Under the pieces are notes generated by a model. It saw only the letters and a list, made by a program, of their open reading frames with translations, ran no database searches and was not told the origin of the DNA. This document shows, one piece after another, positions 52,516 through 64,000 of a stretch of DNA of 64,000 nt; positions within the stretch are counted from its first letter, which is position 1; the number at the start of each line of letters is the position of its first letter. The DNA is from Apricaphanius iberus. Its lineage: Eukaryota; Chordata; Actinopteri; Cyprinodontiformes; Aphaniidae. The position numbers and the translations under genes are program-made. Location of the stretch: positions 1,116,001-1,180,000 of the forward strand of contig JAPXFQ010000385.1 in the NCBI GenBank assembly GCA_028564705.1. Direction: 5' to 3'.

Positions 52516-54117
52516 AGAAATCTTGAACGGTGAGCACAAAAAGCAGCTGTCAATTTAGAGCTCTGTCTCCAATGACACATATGTAGATTGGTGACGAAAA
52601 TAGGTGGCGTGTTTTTATTTAAAGGAGTGTATCATTGCAGCTTGGTGAGATTTTGACTGTCTGTTCTGAGACCCTGCACCCAAGTCAGACTCTCAGGCAA
52701 CATGCAGCAATTGTGTTGATCCTGGGCTCAGCTGTGTCTATATAATGAGGTGTGCACTAAAAGAGTGGGGGTATTCTCGTCTGAACGGATTGATAGATTT
52801 GGTACGCTGAATCATATACATTCTCAACATACAGCATCCAGTTTCTATATACTTCCATTGTAACTACTGCAATGGGAAGAACCTTTACTTCTGAGAGATT
52901 TTTCCACTGTTTTATGGGCTCCTTTTGTGCAGATAGTATGGTAATACTGTGACTTGGAAGCTCTTTTACTGTCTGCATTAGTGAGGAAACACAGTAACGT
53001 CGAAAACAGCATCAAAAGTCTTTTCAGCATTATTTGGATGGCTACCTACAGTAATCCAACACTGCTACAGAGAAAGAAACAAGAGCCTAAAGGCAGAAAT
53101 GACAGTTTAAGCACCAAAAGTTCGTTTTTCAATGACAGTACTATAATATGATTTGCATGTTAAAACTACTGTCTTTGTTTTAATATTATTATTTAGCCTA
53201 GTATATCAACTAAAAGTCACAAGTTAAAACAGACAATCATTTAAAACAATAATTATCCCAAAAGCAACAATGTATTTGAATGATTGATGCATCTTCAAAT
53301 TGCACAAAGACGTTGTAGATGCAGTTTTGCATGTAGCATCTTCATCTACATTTTTGTTGCACCCCCTGAACTTGTGGCTTTTTTTTAACAATGCCTCTTT
53401 AGCATTGCGTGTTAACTGTTGTTAAAAGATACAGTGCATATGTTGCCACTGCTTCACTGTGCATTTTAATTGTGACTCAAGGATGAATAATGTTTTATTA
53501 AATTAAAATTGAATGGCATTTCTTGATACTCTTCCATAAAGGCCCAATATCGAATTAATAACCTAAAGTAGTATTGTGGACACATTGTTTCACCTAAGAT
53601 GTGGATATAATGATAGATTCAACAGTGCTCTGTGAGTTGATTTAAACTTGGAAATTTGTTGTGTAAACTAACACAGCTTTAAACTTCTCCACAGATTTCT
53701 CTCCCACCAATGATCTGTGATCCTTGTTTCTCATTACGCTGTTTGTTCACTAATGTTCTCTAATAAAACCTCACAGAACAGCCGGACACTTGAAATAAAT
53801 CACATACAGGTAGACTACATTAACCGATTATGCGACTTAGAAAGTAATTTGATTGTTCCTCAAATGAATGGCACACGTTTTAGATTTTTATTTGTAAAAT
53901 ATTTTTTTATGTGTTCAACCTAATCTTTCTTTTGCTCAGTCATGGACTTTCTTTGTGTTGTTCTATAACAAAAACTTCCAGCAAAATATATTGTTACAAG
54001 CTTATGCCTGTGATGTCCCAAAATGAGCTCTTTTACAAGGCACTACATGTAAAAACTCAAATATTTTCGCCTTAAGGAAACAAAAGCAAAAAATAAAGCT
54101 GTCTTCATTCAAAAATA

Positions 54118-54144
54118 AATAATAATAATAATAATAATAATAAT
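54118..54144. repeat. (AAT)n microsatellite
   Basis: Nine uninterrupted aat units. Confidence 0.95.
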
Positions 54145-54325
54145 TACACATGACCGAATTGGGTTGATTTAGCAATAATGAATTTTGTAGAGTGAACGAG
54201 GCACAAAAATAAACAGCAAGGGATGGACTCAAATTCAGAGAAGGGCCTCTGTTTTCTGAGCTCCTGCACTAACCACTTTCCTACACAAGAACTCAAAATT
54301 TTTGTATATAATAATATAAATATAT

Positions 54326-54462
54326 GACTTCATTTCCAGTGTTAACTAAAAAATATTATAATATAATACATACCTGCCAATTTCCTTTTTTTCATTAAAA
54401 AATGAGGATTTGCATTGCTGAAACCATTGTAATCATGTTTAGTTAACACTGTAAATGAAGTC
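54326..54462. repeat. 137-bp inverted-repeat (MITE-like) structure
   Basis: gacttcatttccagtgttaa (to 54350) and its reverse complement (54438-54462) form 25-bp arms with one mismatch around an 87-bp AT-rich spacer. It could be a very small MITE or a long hairpin. Confidence 0.75.
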
Positions 54463-54719
54463 GTGCCTTACAGCAAACTGAATATATTAGTTTGACCCAA
54501 CATGTTTACATTTTGTTCACTTGACACAATTCAATATTGCTAAATCTGCTCAATTCAGTTGGGTGGAAATAGTTTTTTTGTGTGTAATTATTTAATAAAA
54601 GAAAGGTTACACATGAAAAGTTTTTCTACTAACTGACAATAACATTTTATTGTGCTCCAAATCATCAGATGAATATCCAACTTGCTATATGGAGTATATA
54701 ATTCCATAGGTTCCCCACT

Positions 54720-55820
54720 TTTAAAACTGGAACGTGTCACAGCTTCATCTCACCTCCCTCTCGGTTCCCTAGGTGAGACAACACTCGCATTCTGTCGGTC
54801 AGCTACTACACACCTGCATCCCCAGCTGGACCGCTTTCCACCTCCACCCACCAACAAAACACCCCACTCCCACCTCCCCCAGGTCTTCAGCTCTCTACTC
54901 CCAGCTGGCTGAGCTATTTATAGGCGCTGTTTCATTCCCACACCTGCAGGGAGGCAGAGTTGTCACAGTGGGCCCACCGAGCCTCTGTGGAGTGCTGCAT
55001 GGGAATGAAAATGCACCTTGCTGATGCAGAGACTTATTCTCGTCACTTTCTCCCAGCAACCCTGCGTGCCGCTATTTTGTTGTGCATGTGTAGTGCGGTA
55101 TGTGGTGAAAAGATAACGTGCAAAAAGGAATCCGTGTAAATAAGATTCCCCGGTGAGGAGTGTGACGGTTATTGACATGGATGGAGCTTTTGAATAATCA
55201 GGTGGGTGCAGGTGTACATACTGTAAGTAAGGCGGGTTTGTTATCAGTATACAGTTCCTCACAATAGCCTGCGATGACAGTACTCCCTTATAAACCCAAT
55301 TAACTGTAACCAGCAAGGAAATATGCAAATAAAACACACACAGAAGTTGCGATTTATTTGCCTTTCTCGATTTTTCCTTCTTGCCATGCCGTTCTACTCT
55401 GGGTGTAGTGGGCACAGGATCCAGTCAGCGGATTACATTATCAGTCTGACCTAGTTGCCAGCTATCTCCTGAGACCTGAGGAGCCAGGCTTTCTGCACAG
55501 CCTTCCGCTGCTACAACTCGCACACTGTGTAACTTTAATTTATCAGGGGGAAGAGGAGGGAGAAATGTGACAGGTTGACAGTTCTCTTTGCACTCCCTCT
55601 CCCTGCAGTTTGCTGGTTAAGGGTCCTTGCATACAGTGTATTACAGAGAACGGCTGTTATTCAGCACCCAGGTAACTCATCAGAGAGGTTGGAACCCTCT
55701 TATTAACATTAACGTTTAAGCTGAGACCTGCAACGGATTATGCACGGCACAGGATGTGGGCGAGAGGCTTTGTTCCCAGACTGAAGGAGCAGAAAAGCAA
55801 ATATGCTGTCGTCCGTAATT
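54720..55820. promoter_or_regulatory. Candidate regulatory block with tandem TGACAG sites
   Basis: The GC-richer block includes tgacaggttgacag (55568-55581), two MEIS/PREP-type hexamers 8 bp apart, and aactttaatttatcag just upstream. Repeat-free by eye. Function is inferred. Confidence 0.4.
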
Positions 55821-57923
55821 ACCCTTAGTCACCACCAACAGTAGCAAAAGTACAGATCATTCACTTCAATAAATGTACCAATAGTTAGGTGTAAAAATAC
55901 AAGTAAAAGTTGATGATTTAGAAATATTGCAAGGATGGTTTCAAAAGCATTTTTCAAACAATCACAACCAGTATAACACATTTCTTCAAGCTGAATTATC
56001 ATGGATGGAATCAACAAATGTATGTATCATATTTTGCAGCATTTAGAAAAAAAATTCATTTTTAAAAAATGCTTCAAAGAGTAGGTCCATGTAGCATACT
56101 TCCATTTGCATTGCTCTTTACATAAAGGAATTGTGGAAATCAGGGAACATGGGCAGGAGTACATTAGAGTACACAATTAACAAACAACAAAGGCTAAAAG
56201 AGATGGGGGCTAGCCATGTTTTGGTAGTTTTGTAGCCGGCATGTGTAGGTAGGAACATCTATCATGGGATATTTCAAAACAACTATGTGTCAATTCATAC
56301 TTAGCATGGGGTTGTTGCACACCTGCTTTTACAGTCAACGGTTCATAGCAATTGTTCATAGTCTACTTATTGTCTAATGACAATAATAACTTATAATAAC
56401 TTATAATGTTTTGGTTTCCGATAATGTTCTATAAAATTTTAAAGGAAGCAAAATACTAATACCAAACTATTAATAATAATCAGAAGTAAATCAGAAAACA
56501 ATATATTGGTTATTTAAAATAAATGTGACAGTGTAAATTGACTACACTGATAAGTTTTTCAAATATAGATACAACAGGGGGCACCATTTAAAGCATACAC
56601 ATACCTTGATCTCATAATAATATCTTAGTTCACCAGATGATGACACATGTTGACAGTAACTGGAAAACACTTTGCTTGTCAGTTTTCACTTGAGAAACAT
56701 GGTGATGTTTTAATATTACAAGTCTCGTGCCACAATATCTTGTTATAAACCTTGTCTTAATCGCTATTTTTGTCTTAATTATTTTCTTTTTCTGTCCTTC
56801 CCTCCTTCTCTTTACAGTTGTTTCTTGTACCGTCAGGGACATTTAATATTCTTTCAGTAATGTTGGCCTCAGAGTATATTACATCTATTAATTCCCTTTT
56901 TATTTGGGTTATTTCATATTTCTCTTTGGGATAAGTTAGCGATCTATCACTAAAGTCCTAAGACTCGTAGCGCCCCTGCAGAACCATTCAGCAATCAGTC
57001 TATTATAGCAAAAATAAGAAATATATTAAAATGCAAGCTGCAGTAAAACACCCAGTTGCTAACTACCAATAATCACCTTTTATCATAATTATAGTAAAGC
57101 ACGGAGCAGCATGGCTTTTGCATAAAATATTAGGAATATGGCCTCCATACTGGGTAATAACAATAGAGTTCCACTAATTTCACGAAGTCAGTCATGTGGC
57201 AATTAGTCTAGTTTGGAGTGCTATTCTAAAAGAACAAAGGACCTCCAATCACGAAGCAGTTTTCATTGGTGGAATAGAAATTATGACACACTCAGTCATG
57301 TGAAAGCTGGCACGAAGGCAATATGCTCAAAGAACAAAAGGTTGAATTAATCTGCCTGCAGATTAAAAAAATGAAAGTTTCCAACAAAAGGAGCTCTGAC
57401 ATCCAGAAAAGGAAGGAAAAGTTCAGCGTTGAAGTAATTCTTTGTGACACCTTGAAAGAGGAAGGACACAGCCATCCAGTAAAGCAAGTTTTATATCTCC
57501 TCCTAATGGAAAATGTGGTGATAGACAATTGGACAAAAACACAGCATGTATAATTGAGTTGGGAATCACAATCAGAACAATCAAAAAAGGTAAACATCAC
57601 ACGCTTATTTTGTAGGCTGAGTAGATTGGAATATGCACAGGAGAGATATAGGCTAAACACTGGACTCTTTAAGGTTTTTCACCGCTTTTCCCCAGCTAGA
57701 GAGAAAAAAATAAAAACAGCTAATATGTTTTTTTTGTGATAATTTTGGGGGTTGGAGGTGGGGAGAGAAGTGCTGCTGCCAGATTAGGCTACAGTCTATG
57801 CCAAGGTTATAAACAGGCTGTTATCAGGCTTCCAAACAGAATAATCCTCCCTGTATCAGCGCCCAAACATATGGGGCCACACAAAGCAGCCACTGACATA
57901 CACCCCATTTTAATTACACAGGA

Positions 57924-57938
57924 GGGGGGGGGGGGGGG
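57924..57938. repeat. Poly-G run (15)
   Basis: Uninterrupted G15 after ggag; a likely length-variable and assembly-error-prone site. Confidence 0.95.
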
Positions 57939-58511
57939 CAGGACGTTTCTACCAACACCTTTCCATTTTCTGTTAGAGTTTTTGTATTTGGAAGCTGTTG
58001 AGGAAATACATTTATTCTACAGTATTTTATCTAATGAATTAAAGATAAAGAAATCGCAAGGGGCCGTTATTAGCACTGGGACTCCAAGTCGTATTCAGAA
58101 GAAAAGGCAGACCAACTCCATTCTTTAAACTGAAATTATCCCATGCTTTTTTTGTGGTCTCATCTTTGCTATAAGCCTTCTTTACTTTCAGTGGCAAAGA
58201 GATGAGCATTCAAGACGTGCAAGTGTAGCTGATGGTGATTTGTCAAAAGATTACAGACTATGCTAATAAACATCAAAGCAGGAACGTGACATGCCAGACT
58301 GGGCTCAGCTCTTAAATGACCAAAATTAAAATCTTCCTAATATTAGCTTAGAGTTGCCCAAATTTAAAAGTGGGTTATATTACAATATTAGATTGTGAAG
58401 GGAACATGTTGACAATGTGCAATAGATGGAAGATCAAATAATTTAAATGGACAGGTTTTTTTGCACCTTTCCAGTCATCCTGACCAGTTAATGCACTTTC
58501 GAGCACAGACA

Positions 58512-58680
58512 TTTTCACCCATTCATACTCACAGAGGTTTATACATTTATACACTGATACACAGATCAGTAGGCTACTTGGGGTTAAGTGTCTTGCCCTG
58601 GGGCACATCGACAGGAGGAAGCTGGAATTAGATCTACAGCTTTCCAATTCAAAGACAACCACTGTACTAATACGATACAG
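58512..58680 (+). repeat. Diverged copy of the high-copy teleost repeat seen near 9.6 kb
   Basis: Shares ttcacccattcatactcaca, cttggggttaagtgtcttgc and cctggggcacatcgacagga with the conserved layout of that repeat family. Truncated at both ends. Confidence 0.5.
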
Positions 58681-59219
58681 CTGACTTTATGTAACTTAGC
58701 TATTTTATGTATTCTTATTAGGGAATGCGCAGCATTTTGTAACGGGGTGGGGGGGCAGATGAAGAAAAGGCTCAACCAGGGCACCATTTATCCAATAACC
58801 GACCCTGATGATAAAACAACACTAAATGATCCTGAAACCAGATATTTATTCTTACATTGGATATAACCTTTTTGCCATAGCTCACACTCCTAACAAAGTG
58901 TACAATTTGGTACATTACTTTCTGTTGGTTAAAAACCACTGTTAATTAGCAGATCAATGTTATAAGATTGTTGTGACTCTATGTTAAACATACGAGTTCT
59001 AGAAGGGAGTACTGAATCCAGTAAAGCCAGCTCAGTCTGCTCCAGTCAGCTCTGCACTGCTGGAGGACCTTCCTCCCATCTGAAAGAAATAAATTCCACT
59101 TTTATAGACTGCATACAGATTTTAAAGTCCTGTTCAATAAAGTTTAAATGTCACAGAGGTGTAATAACGTGGATCATATAAAGGCTAAGCTTCGAAAAGC
59201 AATGCAAAAACTGCGGCGT

Positions 59220-59880
59220 CCCGCTCAGCTTGCGCAGTAAAATTTTATTTGGCTGAATCGGCCAATAAAAGTGGGTTTTTGAAGGTTGTCAATGGGGTAT
59301 AATTGGCCCGTTTTACATGAGCGGATTATATTTCTCCGAAGCGTTTTTTTTTTTTTGCTTCTGGCTTGACAATGTGTCGTCTCATTAGAGATGTGACTCT
59401 CTGAGCAGTTTCCAGCTAACACAGAAAGGGCCGTGCACAAACGGACAAAGAGCATGTAAATGACACCAAAAGATGAAAAGGCAGCTCTGGTCATCTGGGC
59501 TGCAAAGCTTTGTGTGTAAGTGTGTCAATTCACATGAATGATTGGGATACACAATAACAGGCCACGTTTTTGGCAGCCAAAAAGAGCCCATTTCACACAC
59601 CCCCGGATAACGGAAGGACTGCAGACCTTAATGACGTCCAATCTTCTCTGTCATGGCGGATTGGAGGCTCACCGAGGCAAAAATCGAACGCTGGCTGAAA
59701 GTGCTGCTAACCGGCAGCAAAGACTCCATACTGACGGACAAAAGCACACCTTTACTTCAAACATTTCACTTAAACCTCGAAAAATGTCTGTCATCTCTTC
59801 CTTCGCTTGGAGTAAATAGTTTAGAGAGTGCTGCTGCTGCGCCAGGAAGACAGACGGACATTCCTTAAGGTCCAGCTAAA
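59220..59880. promoter_or_regulatory. Candidate regulatory block
   Basis: Repeat-free, GC-richer block with ttggctgaatcggccaataa, ggggtataattggcccg and, after a T run, gcttctggcttgacaatgtg. ORFs up to 93 codons (59538-59868) have no family features. Included because it differs from adjacent AT-rich intron. Confidence 0.3.
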
Positions 59881-61289
59881 CTTTGGCTGAAACCACTTCT
59901 GAGGAGAATTTTATTTAGACAGAAATGATCACTTGTAGACAAAGAGAGGGACCAAAGACACAGGATAGAAAAAAAAAATCCAAGACCTGTTTTTTTTGTT
60001 TTTTTTCTTTTGTTTTACTCTGCCTTACGTTTTATCAGTAAAGAGGAAAGCGGAATATCAAATCTGTATTTTCTGATCTTTTTTGTTAAACAAAAATTGA
60101 ATTATTATGAAAAAACTCAACATCTTGAAGACTTGCTGCTTTTTACTTTTTGCTTTTTAGATGACACCTCTGTCTCTAAAAACAATTTTTAATTGTAAAA
60201 AAACAACAACACAGCAATTATAGGATGAGTTGTTCACTTGAGAGGAATGGTGCTGAATAAAACCTGTCTATTTACCATTTAATCAAATAAAAGTTCAAAA
60301 TTACAAACTAAACTAAATGACTGAATTAATATGCCTGGTGTATTGCAAGCTGAAGTGTCTCTGTTAGGAAATGATAAGCTTTCAGTGTGAAGGTATGCAG
60401 AATTTTTTTGTAAAATTACAGTTTCAAAAATGCTAAAACTTTACATTACACAGATCGTACAGCTTAAAAGCTTTTCTTAGACATGCTAAAGAAAGTGCCT
60501 GAGTGACTGGAGTCTTATAGAGCATGACAGCACTCTCTCTCACCCACCTGTTGCTGCACACTGAGGGTTAGCTGGTTGAAACTTCTTTGCTTCTCTTTCA
60601 TTCACAAGAAAGACAAATTTAGCTGATCTGAAGCACATCCAGTCATTGAAAAAAAAAGAAACAGCTGTAACACTGCAACTAAAGAAACCTCAATCATCTG
60701 TCTTATTTAGGTAACACTGATTTAATGTCAGCGTTAACATGTCTGCTGACCTCTTACTGCCTAAAAGTATTTACAATTGTATACATAGATAATATAATCA
60801 GTGCATTTATTTTCAACCAGATGCTAAATTAAGTCAAGATTTTTAACTAAAACATCAAACAAGTTATTTTCTGTCATTGAAAATGTCAATTTACAGGGAT
60901 TTGGGATAACTGACAGTAAAACAGCAGAAAATTGGTTCTAATACAATCCTTTCTATGTCAGGAAAATGCATCATGGCAATTGGAAGTCTAGGAAGTCTTG
61001 CATTCTGAAGTGGTTTGAGGAGATTGCGTTGGAGTAACTAACTAGCTTGTTATACAAGCGTTGCTCTATGAAGATCACAACGACAAAACATCACACTATT
61101 CTGCACAATAAGAGTATTCAGTTGAACCTACAGTCAAATTTAACAGATGTTCATTCTAAACTGCTTTAAGTCTATGTATCAAGGTAAAAAGACACTGGAA
61201 AACATATTAACTTCAATATTCATATTTCTGTTGCACGAGGAACAACTGTGACTTTACTGTTTCACAAATACTCAGATTTAAAAAAATCC

Positions 61290-61666
61290 ATCCATCCATC
61301 TATACCATCTATCCTATGCGGGGTTGCAGGGGGACTGGTGCTTATCTCCAGCAGTCATTGGACAAGAGGAGGCATCCACCTCAGACAGGTGGCCGGGCCA
61401 TTACAACAATACAACAAAGGGACACACAAAACAAACAGCCATGCACACACACACTCATAGCTAAGTGCAATTTTTAAAAGACGAATCAATCGAACAGTCA
61501 TGTTTTCCAGACTGTGGGAGGAAAGCCTGAGTACCCTGAGGGAACCCCTGAATGCACAGGGAAAACATGCAAACTCCACGCAGACAGACCCCAGGCCGGG
61601 ATTTGAACGTAGGACCTTCTTGCTGCAAGCCAACAGTGCTAACAACTGTGCCACTGCGTAGCCCTA
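61290..61666 (+). repeat. L2-like LINE 3' region
   Basis: Contains catccatccatctatacc, ctgtgggaggaaagcctgag, cagggaaaacatgcaaactc, gccgggatttgaacgtagga and caacagtgctaacaactgtg, a common teleost L2-type layout. No reverse transcriptase survives. Confidence 0.65.
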
Positions 61667-61739
61667 AAAAAAAAAAAACACTTTCAAGAAAATGATTTTA
61701 AAAGCACCAAAATGGAACCTTTCTTTGTTTTTTCATTGA

Positions 61740-63800
61740 GGCTGAGCGGCACTCTAAATCAACATCCTCTGATCTCTCTAATTGAACAAAGCTGTAATTT
61801 TTCTGAAGTACCCTGAGATATTGAAGGCTTTGATCCCTCCTCCTTTTTACGATGACTCCTCTGTCTCTGATAGATGATCCAATGAAAAGTAATACTCGAT
61901 TATATACACAAATACAAAAAAAAAAAAACAGTCAAAAATTTTTGTTTTTGTCATCTTTCATGACCCCAAACAGACTGAAGTGGGTATGGGAAATGAAAGA
62001 ATGAATGAATACATATATGAGTGGACCTGTAGTTGAAGTGTCTGTTTAAAGAATAAAAATCAAACAGTCTCTTCTCTTCAGGAGCGCTGGTGGCGCTGCA
62101 GTAAAAACAGACAGACAGATACAGTGAATATCTCCACACCCTTTGCTCTGACGGTGGCGACAGAATTGGGGGGGGGGGGTAAACTGACTGCGCCGTGCCG
62201 CACAGCAGCCCCTAATGATCTCCCCTCTGTTTCGGCGGACTGAGAAAAGCCATTACCTCCCGCCACATTACCCTGCCATCCCTCACATGGTGGATGGCTC
62301 CTCTCTCCCATGAGCACCTTGCTCCAGTCATGGCTGGCAGTGCTCACCTCCTTACCGCCTCCACCTCAACCCCCCTCCCCTCCTCCTCCCTCTGAAACCC
62401 CCAGCTCTATACATCACATTTAACACTTTGACACTAACAGTCTATAATGTTTCTATTCTACAAAATCACTCTGCCAGTTCCAGGATAGCGAAGCGGAGTG
62501 TGAGGAAAATAAATACCACTCTCAGCCAATGGCAGTAAATTCTAAAGGATGAGGAAAAGTAGAAAAAAAGGAGCCTCTTATACACTCTTCACTCGGCATC
62601 TGAGGGGCCGTCTGGCTGCAGCGAGGGGTAATTTCAATCGATACGCATTATAGCACGCACTGACAGCAACAGCTTTACATGCACAGAAAAAAAACAAAAA
62701 ACATGACCATATTTTTTGAGAGAAGTCGACGCTCCTTTGCGAGCACTTTATTGCTTTATGAAAGAAACATTTCACAGCATTAAATTATTAAAATCAAAAA
62801 GTGGCATGAATAAATAAAAACCCGACTGAATAAGAGATGTGACAAGACAGAGTTGAGGTGTGACCTTTGAAAGCGTCTCAGTGTCTCAGCAGGCGAAAGT
62901 TGTGGGATGTGTTATCAGAATGTGGATAAAAAAAAGGGAAAAATGCTGAAGATTTAAAATAGAAAAAGCATAAATGACGTGCGCCTGGAAGGATTAGTCT
63001 CCTTAAAAGAAGCACCCACACCTCAATGCATTACAATTTGCTTCTTTCCTCTTTAATATAAGTGTTTACTTGGGTGAAATCCAATCATTTATTTCTCTCT
63101 GAGTGTTTTTCATGTATATAAACAAACATTTGCTCGACCTCGCAGGAGTATTAGTTTTAATGTATCGTCAGCAAGCTGGGCTTTGAGGGAGCATTAATTT
63201 CAATTCAAAAATTTAAACACTCCAGTTTGTCGCAATCCTTCATCGCAGTAAGCCACCAAGTCAACACACACAATGGGCCTATTTTTCAATGTAATGGCAG
63301 AGCTTACTTGCCATTAGTGGGAAAAGAGAAAGAGAGAAAAAAATGCCTTTGAACAAACCACTCAAAATGTAACCCCGCATTTCAAAAAGAATTTGAATAA
63401 TTAATTGCAAGTTAAAACTGACATGAAGCCAGAGAAACGGGATAGGGATGGGGATGAGAGCTGGGAGAGGGGAAATATATATTTTTTGCCCCGAGGCCAG
63501 AGGATGTCTCGTCTTAGAGAGCTGGAAAATCCAGTCTTTCAGGTTGGTGTGTAATCTCCAGTGAATCTAATGAAACAAAGTAAAAGATAACGCCACATTT
63601 CATCACGTCGGAGACAGAGTACTTCCTTTAGCTTGCCCCGGAGGTGGCAGGAATCCATAATGTGAGGAAATCAGTCTTTTTACGGAGTTGAAGAATCACA
63701 AACCCTGTTTGACCTGACTCTCCAGACGGCGGATTTATGAGCAGATCGAGTCTTGAGCCAAAAGCTTACACCTCTCGTTCAAATGATTTATTTTGAAGAA
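61740..63800. promoter_or_regulatory. Extended candidate regulatory region
   Basis: Two kilobases nearly free of recognisable repeats apart from a G12 run (62168-62179). Features include ttatgaaagaaacatttcac, aaattattaaaatcaaaaag, atccaatcatttatttctc (63080 region) and TGATTTAT at 63784-63791. Composition and word content resemble developmental non-coding elements. Conservation must be tested. Confidence 0.4.
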
Positions 63801-64000
63801 GCCCCTATGTTTTGATTGAATGGTATATTACAGAAACCTGTTTAAATGAAATGAATGGTCACAAAGATACTAACAATGGAAAAAAGTACTGAACATTTTA
63901 AGTAAATATATTTGTTAGTGATGTGTTTTGGCAAGAATGTGGTGATACACATATAACAAAACACAGAGGGGACGATACGATATATTGCGATGCTATGAAT

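Noticed and set aside
54963..55415. 150-codon minus-strand ORF
   Set aside because: No family features and no splice or start context; overlaps a candidate regulatory block.

Overview
This is vertebrate nuclear DNA, almost certainly from a ray-finned (teleost, probably percomorph/acanthomorph) fish. It is AT-rich, has GT-AG introns and carries fish-type repeats: Tc1-like transposon remnants, hAT and Harbinger-like non-autonomous elements, L2/Rex-like LINE tails, and TA, CTGT and CA microsatellites. The species cannot be read from the sequence. Nothing prokaryotic is present: no operons, CRISPR arrays, tRNAs or rRNAs were seen.

Two protein-coding genes account for the real coding sequence, both on the minus strand. 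The first (1484-13780) is a complete nine-exon member of the HPRT family. I call it prtfdc1. Its spliced CDS is 678 bp (225 codons plus stop after splicing as reconstructed), and its exon lengths of 107, 184, 66, 18, 83, 47 and 77 bp for exons 2-8 are those of vertebrate HPRT1. It has Gly at the position of HPRT's catalytic Asp137 and, unusually, also Gly at the Asp134 position.

The second gene (19038 to beyond 33573) is the 3' two-thirds of pbx1, a TALE/PBC homeodomain transcription factor. Exons 3-9 are present with consensus splice sites. Exon 7 is the 113-bp cassette whose skipping gives the short PBX1b isoform, and the alternative reading frame of exon 8 needed for that isoform is intact. 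Exons 1 and 2 were not found, so 33574-64000 is read as part of the large intron 2.

Layout: 1-1483 prtfdc1 3' UTR/downstream; 1484-13780 prtfdc1, with introns 4 and 5 rich in DNA transposons; 13781-19037 intergenic plus the pbx1 3' UTR; 19038-33573 pbx1 exons 9 to 3; 33574-64000 pbx1 intron 2. That intron alternates AT-rich DNA, decayed repeats and several GC-richer blocks with homeodomain, TGACAG (MEIS/PREP-type) and TGATTTAT (PBX-HOX-type) words. I interpret these blocks as candidate conserved regulatory elements. One of them has a perfect PBX-PREP/MEIS decamer at 50385-50394, suggesting possible autoregulation.

The most noteworthy points are the doubly acid-less PRPP loop of prtfdc1, the conserved dual coding of pbx1 exon 8, the intronic PBX-PREP decamer, and an unexplained exon-like plus-strand coding segment at 35574-35790. 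I found no convincing wholly new multi-gene system.
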